64,000 nucleotides of DNA from Ananas comosus (GCF_001540865.1 NC_033627.1:5138127-5202126); one strand, 5' to 3'. Shown: positions 33,830-46,967, counted from the stretch's first letter. Notes: generated by a model not told the origin, from the letters alone. Numbers and translations are program-made.

Positions 33830-35430
33830 TCAACTATGTCAGCTGGTAAAATAGAATTTAGTATGTGAACTATTTTTAAAAATGAAATAGGCCCCCGCAA
33901 GTTAGGAGTTTTCCTAGCACCTACTTTTTCAATCTTTTATAAAATTATGATATATTCCCTAATGAGAGAGGGGAGGCATGTGTTGTGCATGTTCAAAGAG
34001 AAGAGAAATGAATTTATTTTGTGACCACATGCTTCATTGATATCACCAACCTAATACGTGAAGGAAAAAAAGTCCGATAATTTAGAGAAAGAATAAACCA
34101 CATTTTTTTGTCCTTAGATTATAAAGCGGATGATATTTGGTTCTTAAATTTTAATTTATTGCAACGTTCTCTAGTTCAATTATTTTAGATTAGTATAACT
34201 AAGTTTTTAAATTTAATTTAGTTGGCTAAATTAATGCTGATGTGAAGCTGATGTAGTGGCAGTGTGATATAGTAGTCATTGTCACGTATCAATCATTACT
34301 ATAATATCAGCGAAGCGTCATTTTTAACTAGACTCAATTACAATAATCTAAAAAATTTGAGCTAAAAATTGCAATGGACTAAAATTTAAGGACCAAAAGT
34401 GTAAGTTAGCATTTGGATAAATATTGTGAAATGTGTGCCTAAAAGAGTTCAATAGTTTGAGGATAAAAAAAAAATATGCCTGGTGAACTATATTGGATCG
34501 AATTAATCCATGATTTTGCCCATAAAATCAATTTAATAAGAAACACTTCAGATATATATTTAATAAATATATATCATGTGCAAATATTAAACCTCAAACA
34601 CATCAGCTAGTAAAATAGAGCTTACCATGTGAAACACTTTTTAAATGTAGTAGGTCCCCCACAAGTTTGGAGTTTTTTCCTAACACATATTTGGCAATAT
34701 GTGATAAAATATATTATATATTATATATATATTCTATAAAGAGAGAGAAGGCATGTGATGTGCATGCTCAAATTAAGAGGAGAGAAATGTATTTCATTTT
34801 GTGACCACATGATTTTTTGATATCACCGACTAAAGACCTAAATAAAAAAGTCCAATAATTTAGAGAAAGGGAAAACTTTTTTTTTTTTTTGTTCTTTGAT
34901 TATAAGGTGAATGACATGTCGTCAAATTTCAATTGGTTGTAATTTCTATCTCATATACTCGCTAAGTTATTATAATTAAATTTTATAATCCAATTTAGTT
35001 GATTGGATGCTGATGTCCTACATGCTGATGTGTCGCTGACGTGATAGTAATGTGATGTAACGGCTCAATCCACTAGCAACAATAATTTGTTGGGGCCAAA
35101 CACCGATCCAAAATGCTTAAGTCCAGTTACTATTACTAGTGTCTAAGTCTTTTATATATCCAATCACATTTCTATTTATATCCGATGTAGAATTATTGGG
35201 ATGTAACACACATAGGAATCATTGCCACAACATCAATCACAATACTGTTATATAACTGTTATATCTGCTGTAACACAATCTTACTAAGTAGATTTGATTG
35301 TAATAATTTAGAAGAAAAATGAAATAGTGATTGCGACAAATTACAATCTAAGGATTGAGGATCAAAATTATAATTTAGCCTTTGGAGAAAGAGTGCGGCT
35401 AAGTATGCAACCTTTTTGGATTGTAGGCCA
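33830..35430. repeat. Direct duplication of a ~700-bp segment
   Basis: A segment starting near 33833 ('agctggtaaaatagaatt') recurs near 34607 ('agctagtaaaatagagct'). Shared landmarks in the same order are a CCCCCxCAAGTT stretch, TTTTCCTA, GAGGCATGTG.TGTGCATG, ATTTTGTGACCACATG, TATCACC, AATAATTTAGAGAAAG and CTGATGTG..GCTGA. Each has many substitutions. No ORF spans it. It could be two LTR-like or MITE-like copies side by side; class unknown. Confidence 0.55.
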
Positions 35431-35999
35431 AGTTGTAAGAACTAGTCTCATCAAATATTTTTTTTTTTTACACAAATTAAAAAAATTGGTAAATCCTTTT
35501 GGCCTTTGGATTTGGGATTTTAAAAATTACAACCCCCAAAGTTGTAGACTTAAAAGAGTTCAACAGTTTGAAAAAGGAAAAATGTCCCGGGCCTATACAT
35601 TAATAAACTATATTGAAATCTAAACTAGCTCTTATATAACACTATTTGTTCTAATTTCTAAGTTTAAATTACATATTTAATATTTAAAATTAAAAATCAC
35701 ATTTTAAATTCAAATTTAAATATCAAAATCAAAATAAAAAATTTAAGTTTGAAATCAAAAGTTAGATTCAATTTAAAATTCAATTTTAAAATTTAGATTT
35801 CAATTCAAATTCAAACTTTAAATTCAAATTCAAAATTCTAATTTCTAGTTAGTTTAAATTTTAAATTTAACTATTAATTACAAGTAGAAATTCAAAAATT
35901 TGAATTTTTATTTTTGGAGAATAAAGTGAAAAAAGTGCAAAGTTTAGGGATCAAAAATGACTTGCAAAAAAAATGCCAAGTAGGCCATAGTTAGTTAAT

Positions 36000-38975
36000 T
36001 CGGATTCGGTAAAAATTCGGTACGGCTATAATTCGGATAAAATTTGTTTTTTAATTTTTAAATTCGTTGAAAAATACGGCTAAAAAACGGGTTCAGTAAT
36101 TATTCGGATACGTGATTTATACGGATATTATACGTTAACCAATTAAAAATTTGGAATCAAAAATTCGGCTATATAATAAATAAAATTTATATATTTAAAA
36201 ATAATAATAAATAATTACAAATTTATAAATAAAATATTATATAAATATTTCTATATAAAAATAAAATAAAATATATAATACATGAATATATATTTAATAA
36301 ATAAAATTATATAATATATATATATATATATAATATATATATTATATTATATATATAAAATCTATACTTACTTAAAAACGTGTTTTGAAATTTTTCTTTC
36401 AAAAATGTCTCTATCTTTTTTACTAATATTGTCATGAATCCAGAATTCCAAACTGATTTATAATAAATTTTAATAATAATATTATCTTAAATATAAGATC
36501 TAAGTTTCCCATTAGATCCTCAATCCAACGAATAAAAATAAAGTATCTGCATATTGTTGACAAATAAACCCTTAATCCTATACTCCTATCAACGTCGCTT
36601 TCTCATATATTTTTTTTCTACCGGCACCATACGCAAAACTAAATCTATACTCCATATCTAACCGTAATACCCGCCATCCATGAATACCCGCTAATCACGT
36701 AATACGTAACAATTAAATTTATTTGCCTGCCATTACATGTATATTCAAAATTAAAATATTAATCTTGTCATGCCTGCATAAACTTTAATACCGCTATACC
36801 CTTATCATCCTATCTAACGTCGCGTTTTCATAGATTTTTTTCCTCATCAATACCTTCGCTAATCACAGTAATACTAAAATTAAATTTATTTCTGTCCAAC
36901 GATGTAGTGATTCAAAATATAAAATTTAAATTCTGTATAATGCCCGCATAAATTTAATTACCCCGAATTGCATAATTGAATTTAATTTTTGATAGAGGTT
37001 TTCTAAATAAAATTAGTAGATTTAATTTAACGAGTATTAAAATTTGGCGCGCCGAATAAAGACGTTAAATACTGTTAAAAATATTTTAATATCCACAAAT
37101 CAAAACGTAAATCGTAATAACATTAATTTTTAAATATTTTTAACAAAATATCAATATTAAATAATCATCGTAAAACATAAATATCTTTTTTAAAAATTAT
37201 ACCCGCACAATCAAAACAAAATTCGTAATTAAATAAATTATTAAATCTTATTTACCAAAATATTCAACAGGCCAAAATATTCTCCGTGTTTTCCAAATAT
37301 AAATATATATTATCTATTTTAAATAAATATTCAAATAATAATTATTCTCAATATAAGATTAAGTTTTCGCCATTGATCTCATCCACGATAAAACATAAAA
37401 TATCGTGTATTTTTGTCAAAAGTTTTCGCCATGGACTATCCAACGATGAAAATAAAGAATATCTGTTTATTTTTGTTGACAAAAAAACCTTTTCAAATTT
37501 TTTTCTAGCCAACAATATGTAATACTAAAAACTAAATTTATCTCTTATCTAACGTCCTAACCGCCAAATCACGTAATATTCCCACTAATTACGTAATATG
37601 TAAAATTAAATTTATTCATATCAACATTTTCCTCAAAATATTTTTTTTTCTCAAACGTAATACCTACCAATCTAGTACCAATTAAAAATTTTAAATTGTA
37701 ATGCCCGCCCAAAATTTAATACGCCGCGACTTGATAATTTGAATTTGAATTTAAAATATTCTCCTTTTTATCATTTCACATAATAAAATATTAAGAACAT
37801 AATTATTTGGAATGGATTATGAAGTATGAGATTGAATATAGATCTGATTTCTTAAGACAAGCATATCAACTAACATCAATTGGCATGAACAACATAGATA
37901 TAACTAAATTATTGGATGGATTGAAGTCAATGAATGCGAATTAGATTCATACTTTAGAAGAAGATAGGCTCATTAACACGAAGCATTTGGAGAAGTACAC
38001 TATGTAAACAATGTCAGTTGTTGTATAAAACATGAGTTGCACTTTAATATACGATAATTAGGATAATGTATTTTTTAATATTTATTATTTTTGGTATTTA
38101 AATTTATTTCATCAGGATCATTTAGCAAATTTATAAGTAACAATGTGTCTTCAATCCACCATTCCAAAAACTCAAAAAGAAATAAAATAAGCCTAATCTT
38201 TTACTTATATGAAATTCTTATAATTTTACATTTTTTTAATTTATCTATCGAGATTTACTCAATTATTTTATTGATTTTTCTACTTACAATGCAATTTACG
38301 GAAGGGGAACTAATGGATGGACATTTCAATTAGTTATTAGTGACGAATTTTGTCATTTTTTATGCATACCATGTAGATTTTGTGGTTCTTTCTTTTATGA
38401 TATTGTAATTCTATTTTTTTTCTATATTATTATTATTATCGAATCTATAATATTATTTAAAATTTTCTTTTTTTTAGTTATTTGTGTCTTGACGTGACCC
38501 CCCCCCCCCGGATAATTAGAAAATGTATTTTTAATATTTATTTTTTTGTGGTATTTAAATTATTTATCAGGAATCAATTAGCAAAATTTATACAGTAAAA
38601 TTGCTCTTAATCCACCTATTCAAAACTGCAAAGAAATAAAATTAAGCTAAATTTTTTACTTATATGAATCTTATAAATTTACATTTTTTTAATTTTATCT
38701 ATTCTGATGATTTACTAATATTTATTTTATTATTTTTCTTACTTACAATGCAATTTGTACGGAAGGGGAACTAATGGTGACATTTTCAATTAGTTTAGTG
38801 ACGAATTTTGTATTTTTTTTTAATGATACCATGATAGATTTTGTGTTCTTTCTTTTATGATATTGTAATTCTATTTTTTATTTCTATCATTTTATTTTAT
38901 CGAATCTATAATATTTATTTATAAATTTTTTTTTTTAGTATTTGTGTGACGTGCGTTGCACGTGCACTTAACTAG
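36000..38975 (+). repeat. AT-rich Helitron-derived region with internal duplications
   Basis: Short segments such as 'aagttttcgccattgatc' with 'ccaacgat.aaaataaag' recur (about 36500, 37360, 37430). A 450-bp block (38052-38500) is repeated at 38512-38975. There is no gene; small ORFs are AT-rich and unconserved between repeats. The right limit is a Helitron-type 3' end. Confidence 0.5.
38949..38975 (+). mobile_element. Helitron 3' terminus
   Basis: ACGTGCGTTGCACGT forms a hairpin about 10 bp before CTAG (38972-38975), followed by T. This is the Helitron 3'-end layout. The 5' TC end could not be placed. Confidence 0.7.
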
Positions 38976-39431
38976 TATATATATATAATTATATTTGTAT
39001 TATAAATATATAATACAAATTATTAATTTTAAATTTTTAACCCAACTTTTAAAAAAAATTCAGCTAATTTATAAAAGAGGCCTATGGGCCCATTTATATT
39101 TAAAATTTCTTAGTTTCACTCATGGCCCATAAGCACATGAAATAAATTTCACTCTTTCTATTGCTATGTCCAGCTAACTCTTAACCCTAATTAGCTTTTA
39201 CCCAATTTTTTTCACACTGCAGCGGCACACAGCATTACAACAACACACAAGAGTCTCTCTCTTTCTCTCTCTCTCTGACTCGCACATGGGCACAAGCACC
39301 ACCACAGTTCCACAGCCGCCTCTCTCTTTCTCTATCTCTCTCAGTCTCTCACAACCGTAGACTCTATCTCTCTCAATCTCTCAACCCTCGGCAGCAAACT
39401 TCGGCGGCAGCGAACTTCGGTAGCATTATAT

Positions 39432-39604
39432 AATCGAGCTAACGAGACGAACATGAATCAGCTCAATTAAGTTTCGAACCGATCACGAGCCAGAGTTTTC
39501 AAGCTCTTCACGAGCTCGAGCCGAACACGAGTCGACCTTGAAGACGACGAGTCAAGCTCGAGCTGGCTCCAGCTCGCTCGAGTTCGACTTGTTTACAGCC
39601 CTAG
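39432..39604. mobile_element. hAT-like terminal region (GCTCGAG-rich)
   Basis: It is dense in GAGCTCGAG/GCTCGAGC subterminal motifs and ends GACTTGTTTACAGCCCTAGC, which fits a plant hAT right terminus (CAGGGCTGTAAAC on the other strand). I could not place the opposite terminus, so it is probably a fragment. Confidence 0.45.
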
Positions 39605-40465
39605 CGTTAACATAGCAATTTCGTTATTTTTAATATCTCTTTTAATTGCTGGGACGTAATCGCAATAAAATAAAAAAGTAAGAACTTGATGGCAAAATAT
39701 ATATATATATATTAGAGACTAAACTAAAAAATGGTGCAAAAGTTGGGACCATTCTTAATAAAAAAATACATGTGCGCCCCACAAAACCCCCAAAATAAAG
39801 ATAAGGCTCCTTTGGGTTGAGGATTCTTAAATTCAAAATTTTGAATTTTGTTTTGAGGAACAAAATGAAAAAAATACGAAGTTTAGGGATCAAAAAATAA
39901 GAAGAAAGCTCCTTTGGGGCTGAGGATTCATGTATTTGCACAGTGGCTTATAGAAAAATATGAGACAAAGTATGATCTTTTCTTAAAGGGCAAAGGAGGT
40001 TCCATTCAAATTATGTGAGTAGACAACAAGGAGAGATAAGGATGGCATCAAAATGAGTTATTATTGCTGACGAGTCGGATTGTCACACCTACCACGCCTG
40101 ACCCGTTTTACACCCCTACTATGTTGGCCAACTCGGTCGGCCATTTTAAATCGATACCAAAAGTTTAAGAATTATGTTAGAAATTCACATACGAATAGTT
40201 TTATATAAAATAATAATCAAGAGTTAACAATCAAGAGTTAAGAGCCTTGATATAAACTAACTAGTCCAAATCTAAAATAGCTGAGGCATTGTTGGGATAT
40301 CGAAGTTATTCAAAAATAATTTATTTGGTATGAGAGTTAATTTGTTTTGTAATTAAGAGTTAAGGAATTTGATATGTGTTTCTTGAAGTATTTAACTTTA
40401 TGATTTGATAGGATAGGATATCAAACCTTGGAGGTGATCTACTTGATTTCAATAAATTTCTTAAA

Positions 40466-40579
40466 ACTAATTGTCCCTGGAGCAAGTGGCAAAGGGCTTG
40501 GTGATTGGTACCCGAGGTCCCAAGTTCGAAGCGGGTAGCGTGCTATCTATCTCTCAAAATAAATAAATAAATAAATAAA
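40466..40579 (+). mobile_element. tRNA-derived SINE copy with internal deletion
   Basis: It keeps the box A region (GAGCAAGTGGCAAAGGG), GATTGGTACCCGAGGTCC and box B (AGTTCGAA). It then jumps to GCGGGTAGCGTGCTATC and an (AAAT)n tail. About 60 bp of the body found in other copies is missing. Confidence 0.65.
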
Positions 40580-40784
40580 TTTCTTAAAGAAAATATAACG
40601 TCAATACTACAAATTTAAATGCACTTCTCATCTACCAAATGCTACAAGTTTCTTAAATAAATTAGAAAATATATACTAAACAAAATGATTACACGTCCAA
40701 ACAAGGTCTTAATTTTTTCATACTATTAAACAAGACTAATTCACAATATGAAAAGGGAGTAGGCGGAGTTATGCAACTCTATAA

Positions 40785-41465
40785 GGGCCCGTTTGGTTCA
40801 AGTTATGTAATATTACAAAGTATCTCGACATATCCAGGTATCTTGGATTTCGGCATGAGATTACTACTGATGCTGCATTAGAGCGTTTGGTTTAATACAG
40901 TAATGTAATACTAGATTACAGTGTTTATAGCATTAATATGTTTGGTTCAGTTTATAAAATTTAGTAATCCTGACATAAAAGTATAGTTTTTTTCTAAAAT
41001 TGCTCTTGTTGTTGTCATTTGAATATTATTTTTTACGGAAATGACGAATGGAGGGAAAGAGATCGTGATGATTACTTGGGAGGATGACGCAATAGAAGAC
41101 GATAGGTATTCGTGCGCGCGTGAGAGAGAGAGAGAGAGAGAGAGAGACGTTGAGAGAGAGAGAGCGAGAGAAAGCGGCGTGCGAGAGAGAGGGCCGGGGG
41201 GAAGGCAAGAGAGAGATGAAAATAATACTGTTAATTAGATTTGGGGTTGTTGGAGGGTAAAATTGTCATTTTACATAATATATAGTATTAACGGGTTTCA
41301 GTAATGCAAGATACACGACCCCCCTTCTGTTAATATTTTCGATGTAATCCTGTTCGATTTGTAATACTATATTAACGACTAGATTACATAGCGGATTAAC
41401 CAAACACAGTTATCCTGGCAGAATTGCCTGTAATCCTGCCAGGATAACTCGAACCAAACACACTC
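40785..41465. mobile_element. Tourist/Harbinger-like MITE containing a (GA)n tract
   Basis: The left end GGGCCCGTTTGGTTCAAGTT and the right end GAACCAAACACACTC are imperfect inverted repeats. The 3-bp duplication TAA is at 40782-40784 and 41466-41468. A GA-rich tract (about 41120-41215) yields Arg/Glu or Leu/Ser ORFs of no significance. Confidence 0.7.
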
Positions 41466-41591
41466 TAAGTGAAACCTCCACTTGAACATTTTAAGGGAAA
41501 AAAAAAAGTTATAAACTTAGCAGACAAAGCATTTTCCTTTTATTCTGGTCAATAGCAGTGCTAGTATGTTTGGAGCACTTATATATGAGAG

Positions 41592-42000
41592 ACAATTCCT
41601 TATATGCTTCTGAAAAGTTGCCGACTTTTTTATTTATTTTTTTTAGAAAGCTAATATTAAAAATATTTTTTAAATATTTTAAGTTATTTCAAATATATTT
41701 TTAGAGTTAAATTCTGTCAGTAAACTGTTAGCAACAACAGTTATTTTCATAAAATTATTATTTCGTCCTTTCAAATGTATCTTATTTGTTCTTAAATTAG
41801 GGCCAAAAAAAATATTTTGACTTCTTGTAACTCAAGTAGAAATTTATTTCGGATTTAAGCCAAAATAACTTAACAAGTACTAACAGCAAAAGTATTTTTG
41901 AATAACAGAGAAATATACTAAAAATATATTTAAAATAAAAAAATAAAGATATATAAGATATTTCAGAAGTTTTCGGAGATATATTAGATATCATCCCTGT
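41592..42000. repeat. Dispersed AT-rich repeat, copy 2
   Basis: It shares motif order with 21283-21795 (GAAAAGTT.CCGACTTTT, TTATTTCAAATATA, GAGTTAAATTCTGT, GTTAGCAACAACAG, ATTTCGTC). The ends are loosely inverted ('cttctgaaaagtt' and 'cagaagttttcgg'). Confidence 0.5.
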
Positions 42001-42373
42001 ATAATACATATACCTAAAACTTTTATTACACACCGGCCTCCTATTCATATAAACTAAACTTTCTCAACTTTTGGAACTTCTCTTTGTGCTGTAGTTGTAA
42101 CAAGAAAATCAACTCAATCCAACAAACAAGAAGCCAACAATTGTAGCTCCCTCTAATAAATTTTAAGTATTTGTACATTTGTCACCATCCTCGTATAAAA
42201 CTAAAGTCACATCCACATTTTTTTTTTGGAACCTATCTAAAATATACCAAAGTTCGATGACTAGAAACCCAAGCTTAGAAAACCACACATGGAATCGCCA
42301 CAAAATCCCTTGACAATAATTTTATTCACAAACTTCCACCCAAAGTATGACAAAAATCATCCCATTTCTTACT

Positions 42374-42955
42374 GGGTAAAATGCATCGATATCCTTATAC
42401 TTTCCCCATATTGCAACTTAGTTTATGCACTTTTCGTGCGAACAATTTAGTTTATGGAAGTTATAAAGTAATAATTCACTTGTATCTAATAATTTTAAGT
42501 GCTCGTCGGCACAAGCTGTATTTGTCGTACTTTATTGTGCCAATAAAATATCGGCATGATACAGTCTCTGTACCGATGGCACAGTTCAAAACTCTCTATT
42601 CTTTAAATTAATAAGTAATTTTCTTAATAAAGTTCAAAAAATTTGATAAAAATATATAATAAACAGTTAGAATATTTTATTGCTAAAAAAAATAAATATT
42701 TCATACTATTATATATTGGCACACATGATTTGTTTTCGACCAGTACGGATTGGTACGGTCGGACACGCACCGTACCGCACCATACCGATAAGTTTCCGAC
42801 ACGATTCCATACCACGACACTTAAATATTTGCTTGTATCAGCTTATATCAGATCGTGATTGCGTAGTTAATAATCAAGCTAAATTATAATATATGTAACA
42901 TAAGTACGAAAATGTCATACGAGAATAGTACAGGAACCATTTGTACATTTTACCC
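42374..42955. mobile_element. Inverted-repeat element upstream of the hexosaminidase gene
   Basis: GGGTAAAATGCATCGAT at the left faces the reverse complement of ACATTTTACCC at the right. The interior has GGTACGG/CCGTACC palindromes (about 42740-42800). No confirmed target duplication. It ends about 105 bp before the hexosaminidase ATG, with a (TA)n tract (42973-43006) between. Confidence 0.45.
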
Positions 42956-42964
42956 TTCCTTGTT

Positions 42965-43013
<49 letters not shown>

Positions 43014-43059
43014 TATTATCTAGGCACTCCATTGAACTCACCACACTACTAAGAAAACC

Positions 43060-45307
43060 ATGGCTAAAGCCTCTCTTCTCTCCACGCTCCTCTTCTTCCT
43101 CTATCCAATACTCTCATATTCGCAAACATTACCAATCAATGTTTGGCCCAAGCCCACCAATATCTCGTGGCCCGTCCCAACGGCGGCGCCTCTCTCTCCT
43201 TCTTTTAAAATTATCTCTCCTTGCGCAGACCACTCTTATCTCCAATCCGCCGTTGAACGATTCACCAGCCTTCTGTTCTCTGAACGTTACTATCCAATCG
43301 TAACCCCCGCCGTGAATTTGACCACGTCCCGCCCTTTGCTTTCGCTGACCATCTCCGTCGCCGACCTCTCCGTCCCTCTCCAACACGGCGCTGACGAGTC
43401 CTACGCGCTATCAATCACCTCGTCCACCGGCCTCGCGAATCTATCGGCGGCCACCGCATGGGGCGCGATGCGGGGGCTCGAGACCTTCTCCCAGCTGACA
43501 TGGGGCGCCGATCCGCCGCTGGTCGCGACCGACGTGTACGTCGCGGACCGCCCGTTGTTCCCGCACCGCGGTTTGATGCTCGACACCGCGAGGAATTACT
43601 ATCCGGTCGCGGACATATTGCGGACCATCGAGGCTATGGGAGCTAACAAGTTGAATGTGTTCCATTGGCACCTCACGGATGCGCAGTCGTTTCCGATAGT
43701 TCTTCCAACGGAACCCGGGCTAGCGGAGAAGGGATCGTACGGGACGGGGATGCAGTACACGCCGGACGACGTGAAAACCGTCGTCGAGTTCGGGATGAGC
43801 CGCGGCGTGAGGGTGATGCCGGAGATCGATGCTCCAGGTAATGCTTTAATCCTATGAAAATTTGTTTTCCCAAGTTGGGACTGCTGTAGTAATAGATTAA
43901 GTTCTAAAAGAGTTATTCGAAGAAGCACAAAAATTTTTTTGATCAAATTGCTCTCAATAGTTTAAGTTTCGAATTAGAGTTTCTAATTTCAAAAGTTAAA
44001 TATTCATTTGGAGTTCCCATTGCAACAAAAGTGTAAAACTTTTATTGCTAAATATTTATTTAGCTACTAAATTGTAGAGTGAAATCTAGTGTGGAAATTC
44101 ATCCAAACAATTTCTCTCATTAACCTGTCACAAATTAGACGGCAAGGAAAAGGAAACGTGGAGTGCGGGTCAAATAGACCACAAACTATTTGGGGTAGAA
44201 AAAGGTCTAAGCATCTTGCTTAGTGCGAACTTTATTGAATATAAAATACAAAAATAGTTTGCTGATATATTTGTATCAACTTGTGTTGTTTTTACTCTAT
44301 AGTTATGTGTATAAATAAATCAAAATTTTTTATATTGCAATAATTAATCTGTACGGGTTGCAGCGCACACGGGATCATGGGCCGGCGCGCATCCCGACAT
44401 CGTGACGTGCGCCAATATGTTCTGGGTGCCGAACGGCGCGGCAGACTGGCCCAACCGCTTGGCCGCCGAGCCGGGCACGGGCCAGCTGAACCCCCTGAAG
44501 TCGGAGACGTACGACGTCTTCCGCAACGTCGCCGCCGACGTCGCCTCCCTATTCCCCGAGCAGCTCTACCACGCCGGCGCCGACGAGGTCACCCCCGGCT
44601 GCTGGAAAGCCGACAGCTCCATCCAAGCCTTCTTAGCTGCTGGCGGCACTCTTAGCCAGCTCCTGGAACTCTTTGTCAGTTCCACTCACTCTTTTGTACT
44701 GTCCCTGAACCGCACAGTTGTGTATTGGGAGGACGTTTTATTAGACCCTGTGGTTAGGGTTAACCCTGCATTAATTTCCCCTAAGAATACTATTCTTCAA
44801 ACTTGGAACAATGGGCCCAATAATACTAAACTTATTGTCTCCGCCGGGTATCGCGCGATCGTCTCGTCGTCCGACTTCTACTATTTGGACTGCGGTCACG
44901 GCGATTTCGTCGGGAATAATAGCATTTACGATTCGGTCGGCAGCGACAGCGACAGCGACGGCGGTTCGTGGTGCGGGCCGTTTAAGACGTGGCAGAGGAT
45001 CTATGACTACGACATCACTTACGGGCTCAGTGAGGATGAGGCTAAGTTGGTGCTGGGCGGGGAGGTGGCGTTGTGGTCCGAGCAGGCCGACTCGACGGTG
45101 CTGGACGGCCGGATTTGGCCGAGGGCGTCCGCGATGGCGGAGGCGCTGTGGTCGGGGAATCGGGACCCGGCCGGGAGGAAGAGGTACGCCGAGGCGACCG
45201 ACCGACTGAACGATTGGCGGCATCGGATGGTGGGGAGGGGGATCAGGGCCGAGCCGATTCAACCTTTGTGGTGCAGGACCCGTCCTGGAATGTGCAACAC
45301 AACTTAA
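43060..45307 (+). CDS. Beta-N-acetylhexosaminidase, GH20 (two exons)
   Basis: Exons 43060-43837 and 44364-45307, phase 1 junction, give 1,722 nt and 573 aa. An N-terminal signal peptide (about residues 1-22, [13 protein letters not shown] core) implies the secretory pathway. The GH20b-type N-terminal domain follows (INVWPKP onwards), then the catalytic barrel: [39 protein letters not shown], and the catalytic Asp-Glu pair D333-E334 in [27 protein letters not shown] and [14 protein letters not shown] close the barrel. Several NxS/T sites are present. The enzyme removes terminal N-acetylglucosamine or N-acetylgalactosamine, in plants from N-glycans in vacuole, plasma membrane or apoplast. Of the three plant groups the intron-poor structure suggests HEXO2-like; this is inference. 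All key residues are intact. Confidence 0.93.
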
Positions 45308-46660
45308 AAGTGTGTGATATGTTTAATTCTCCTGTGTGGTTCTTACGTATTCATTTGTGCTTGTTTCACATGTATGATCGTTATGTTAGTGTTGATTTAC
45401 TTTCTCTTTTGTTATTATAAACTAGTAAAGTACTACACTACTAAGTCTCTCTATAGTCTTTAAAATGTATCATTATGGTCCTTAAAAGTTATACAAAAAG
45501 AAATCCATAGGGCGGATAATTAATGTTGCCCTTTTATTCTTAAAAACGCATATGTAGTTGTTACATGCAGCGACACGGGCAGTGTTTGATTTAATACATT
45601 CGAATTTAACTGCTACAGTTGAAACTGTATAAAGAGACTCAACTACAGCACTTGAAGCTATACTCAAATTTAGTGCAATTCCAACTGCAGCAGCAGCTAG
45701 AAAAAGTAACTTTCAACAAATTATATCCTTTCCTCACCAAATCATCTTTTAAACCAGAAAATATATTTCATTTTGTTTTCGGGACAATCTCACAATCCCA
45801 AATTTAAAGTGATAAAATTTGTAAATACAATTTTCAACAATAGACAATCAAATAAATACTTTTGGGATATACAAATAAAATTGTTCTTATAAAATGAGAT
45901 AACATTCAAACCATTTAAATTTTTGTGAACTCTAGAATGAAGGGGGTAAGATCTACACTTTCTTTATAAATCCTGCAGGCACGAAGACAGGAAAGACTAG
46001 AAAGGATCGTTCTAGACTCGTGTTGGACCGGACAGTCTTTTTTGCATATTAAAAATCAGTCGCTTTTAGGCCTCCAGTATGTCGATTTCTGGCCCGGCCC
46101 ATTATGTTTACCAATTATCTGTTTTTCTGGTCAAATTTTTATATTTTTATTACTTCATTTTATTTTATTTGTAAATTCTAAAATTTATAAATTGTTAGCG
46201 GGGCCTTTGGATAGAAGAAGATTGTAGGATTTCGGTGTCTTTTTTATTTTTACTTTTAAGTTACAGACTTAGTATTTCTTATCTCCAGAATCGCGCGTCC
46301 ATCTCTTTCTATGAATTTTTCTCTATCTGATGGAGAATTTGTTGATGCATAAGTGCGCCCCCATCTCTACTTTTCTTCTTCATCTCCTTTTTGTGTTTTT
46401 GCTTTTTTAACACATTTTATATATTTTTATATTTTAGTCCACTCCAATCCCATCTATAAACTCTAATGAATCCCCGTTTCCTTTTGTCCACGTGGCAACA
46501 TTAGCTTAATCCAATTTTTGGTGGACCCTACCTGTCGTTCTAAGAGACTGTTAATTAGTGGGTGGGGCCCACCCAACCTAAAAATTTGTTCTATTCTGTT
46601 TCCCATTTAATTTTCCATTTTCTAATTAACTTCGTCTTTTCCACCACCGTCTCCTTCGCT
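45308..46660. other. Intergenic, hexosaminidase 3' side
   Basis: No gene is seen. It includes fragments with CTGCAG motifs (about 45540-45700) that resemble the interior of the MITE at 31751. The rest is T-rich unassigned sequence. Confidence 0.5.
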
Positions 46661-46673
46661 CGCCCCTCTAGGT

Positions 46674-46967
46674 GCCGCTCCGACTCCCGTTCCCTCTCTG
46701 GACGGAATATTGGCGGAGTTCATGGCCGTCCCTTCTTCTGGTCGCACCGTTCCCGTTAGCGACGCTTCGTTTCGGCTTATGCATCACCTCCGGTCGCTTC
46801 GTTTCGTTGGCACCCTAGATGCCGCTCCGACAACCGTTCCCTCTCTGGATGGAATCTTGGCCGAGTTCATGGCCGTCCCTTCTTCCGGTCGCGCCGTTCC
46901 CGTTAGCGACGCTGCGTTTCGGCTTATGCATCCCTTCCGGTCACGAAAATGGTGCGGATTTATTCTC
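46674..46967 (+). repeat. 147-bp direct tandem duplication, GC-rich
   Basis: A block starting GCCGCTCCGAC at 46674 repeats at 46821, a period of 147 bp or 49 codons. In one frame both copies read PSLDGILAEFMAVPSSGR-like peptide without stops. It lies about 400 bp before a Helitron 3' end in otherwise AT-rich DNA. It could be a captured exon fragment, but I do not recognise the parent gene and do not call it coding. Confidence 0.65.

Noticed and set aside
41041..41238. Arg/Glu-repeat ORF
   Set aside because: Product of a (GA)n tract inside a MITE.
43129..43671. Minus-strand ORFs over the hexosaminidase gene
   Set aside because: Shadows of a GC-rich coding exon with clear GH20 motifs on the plus strand.
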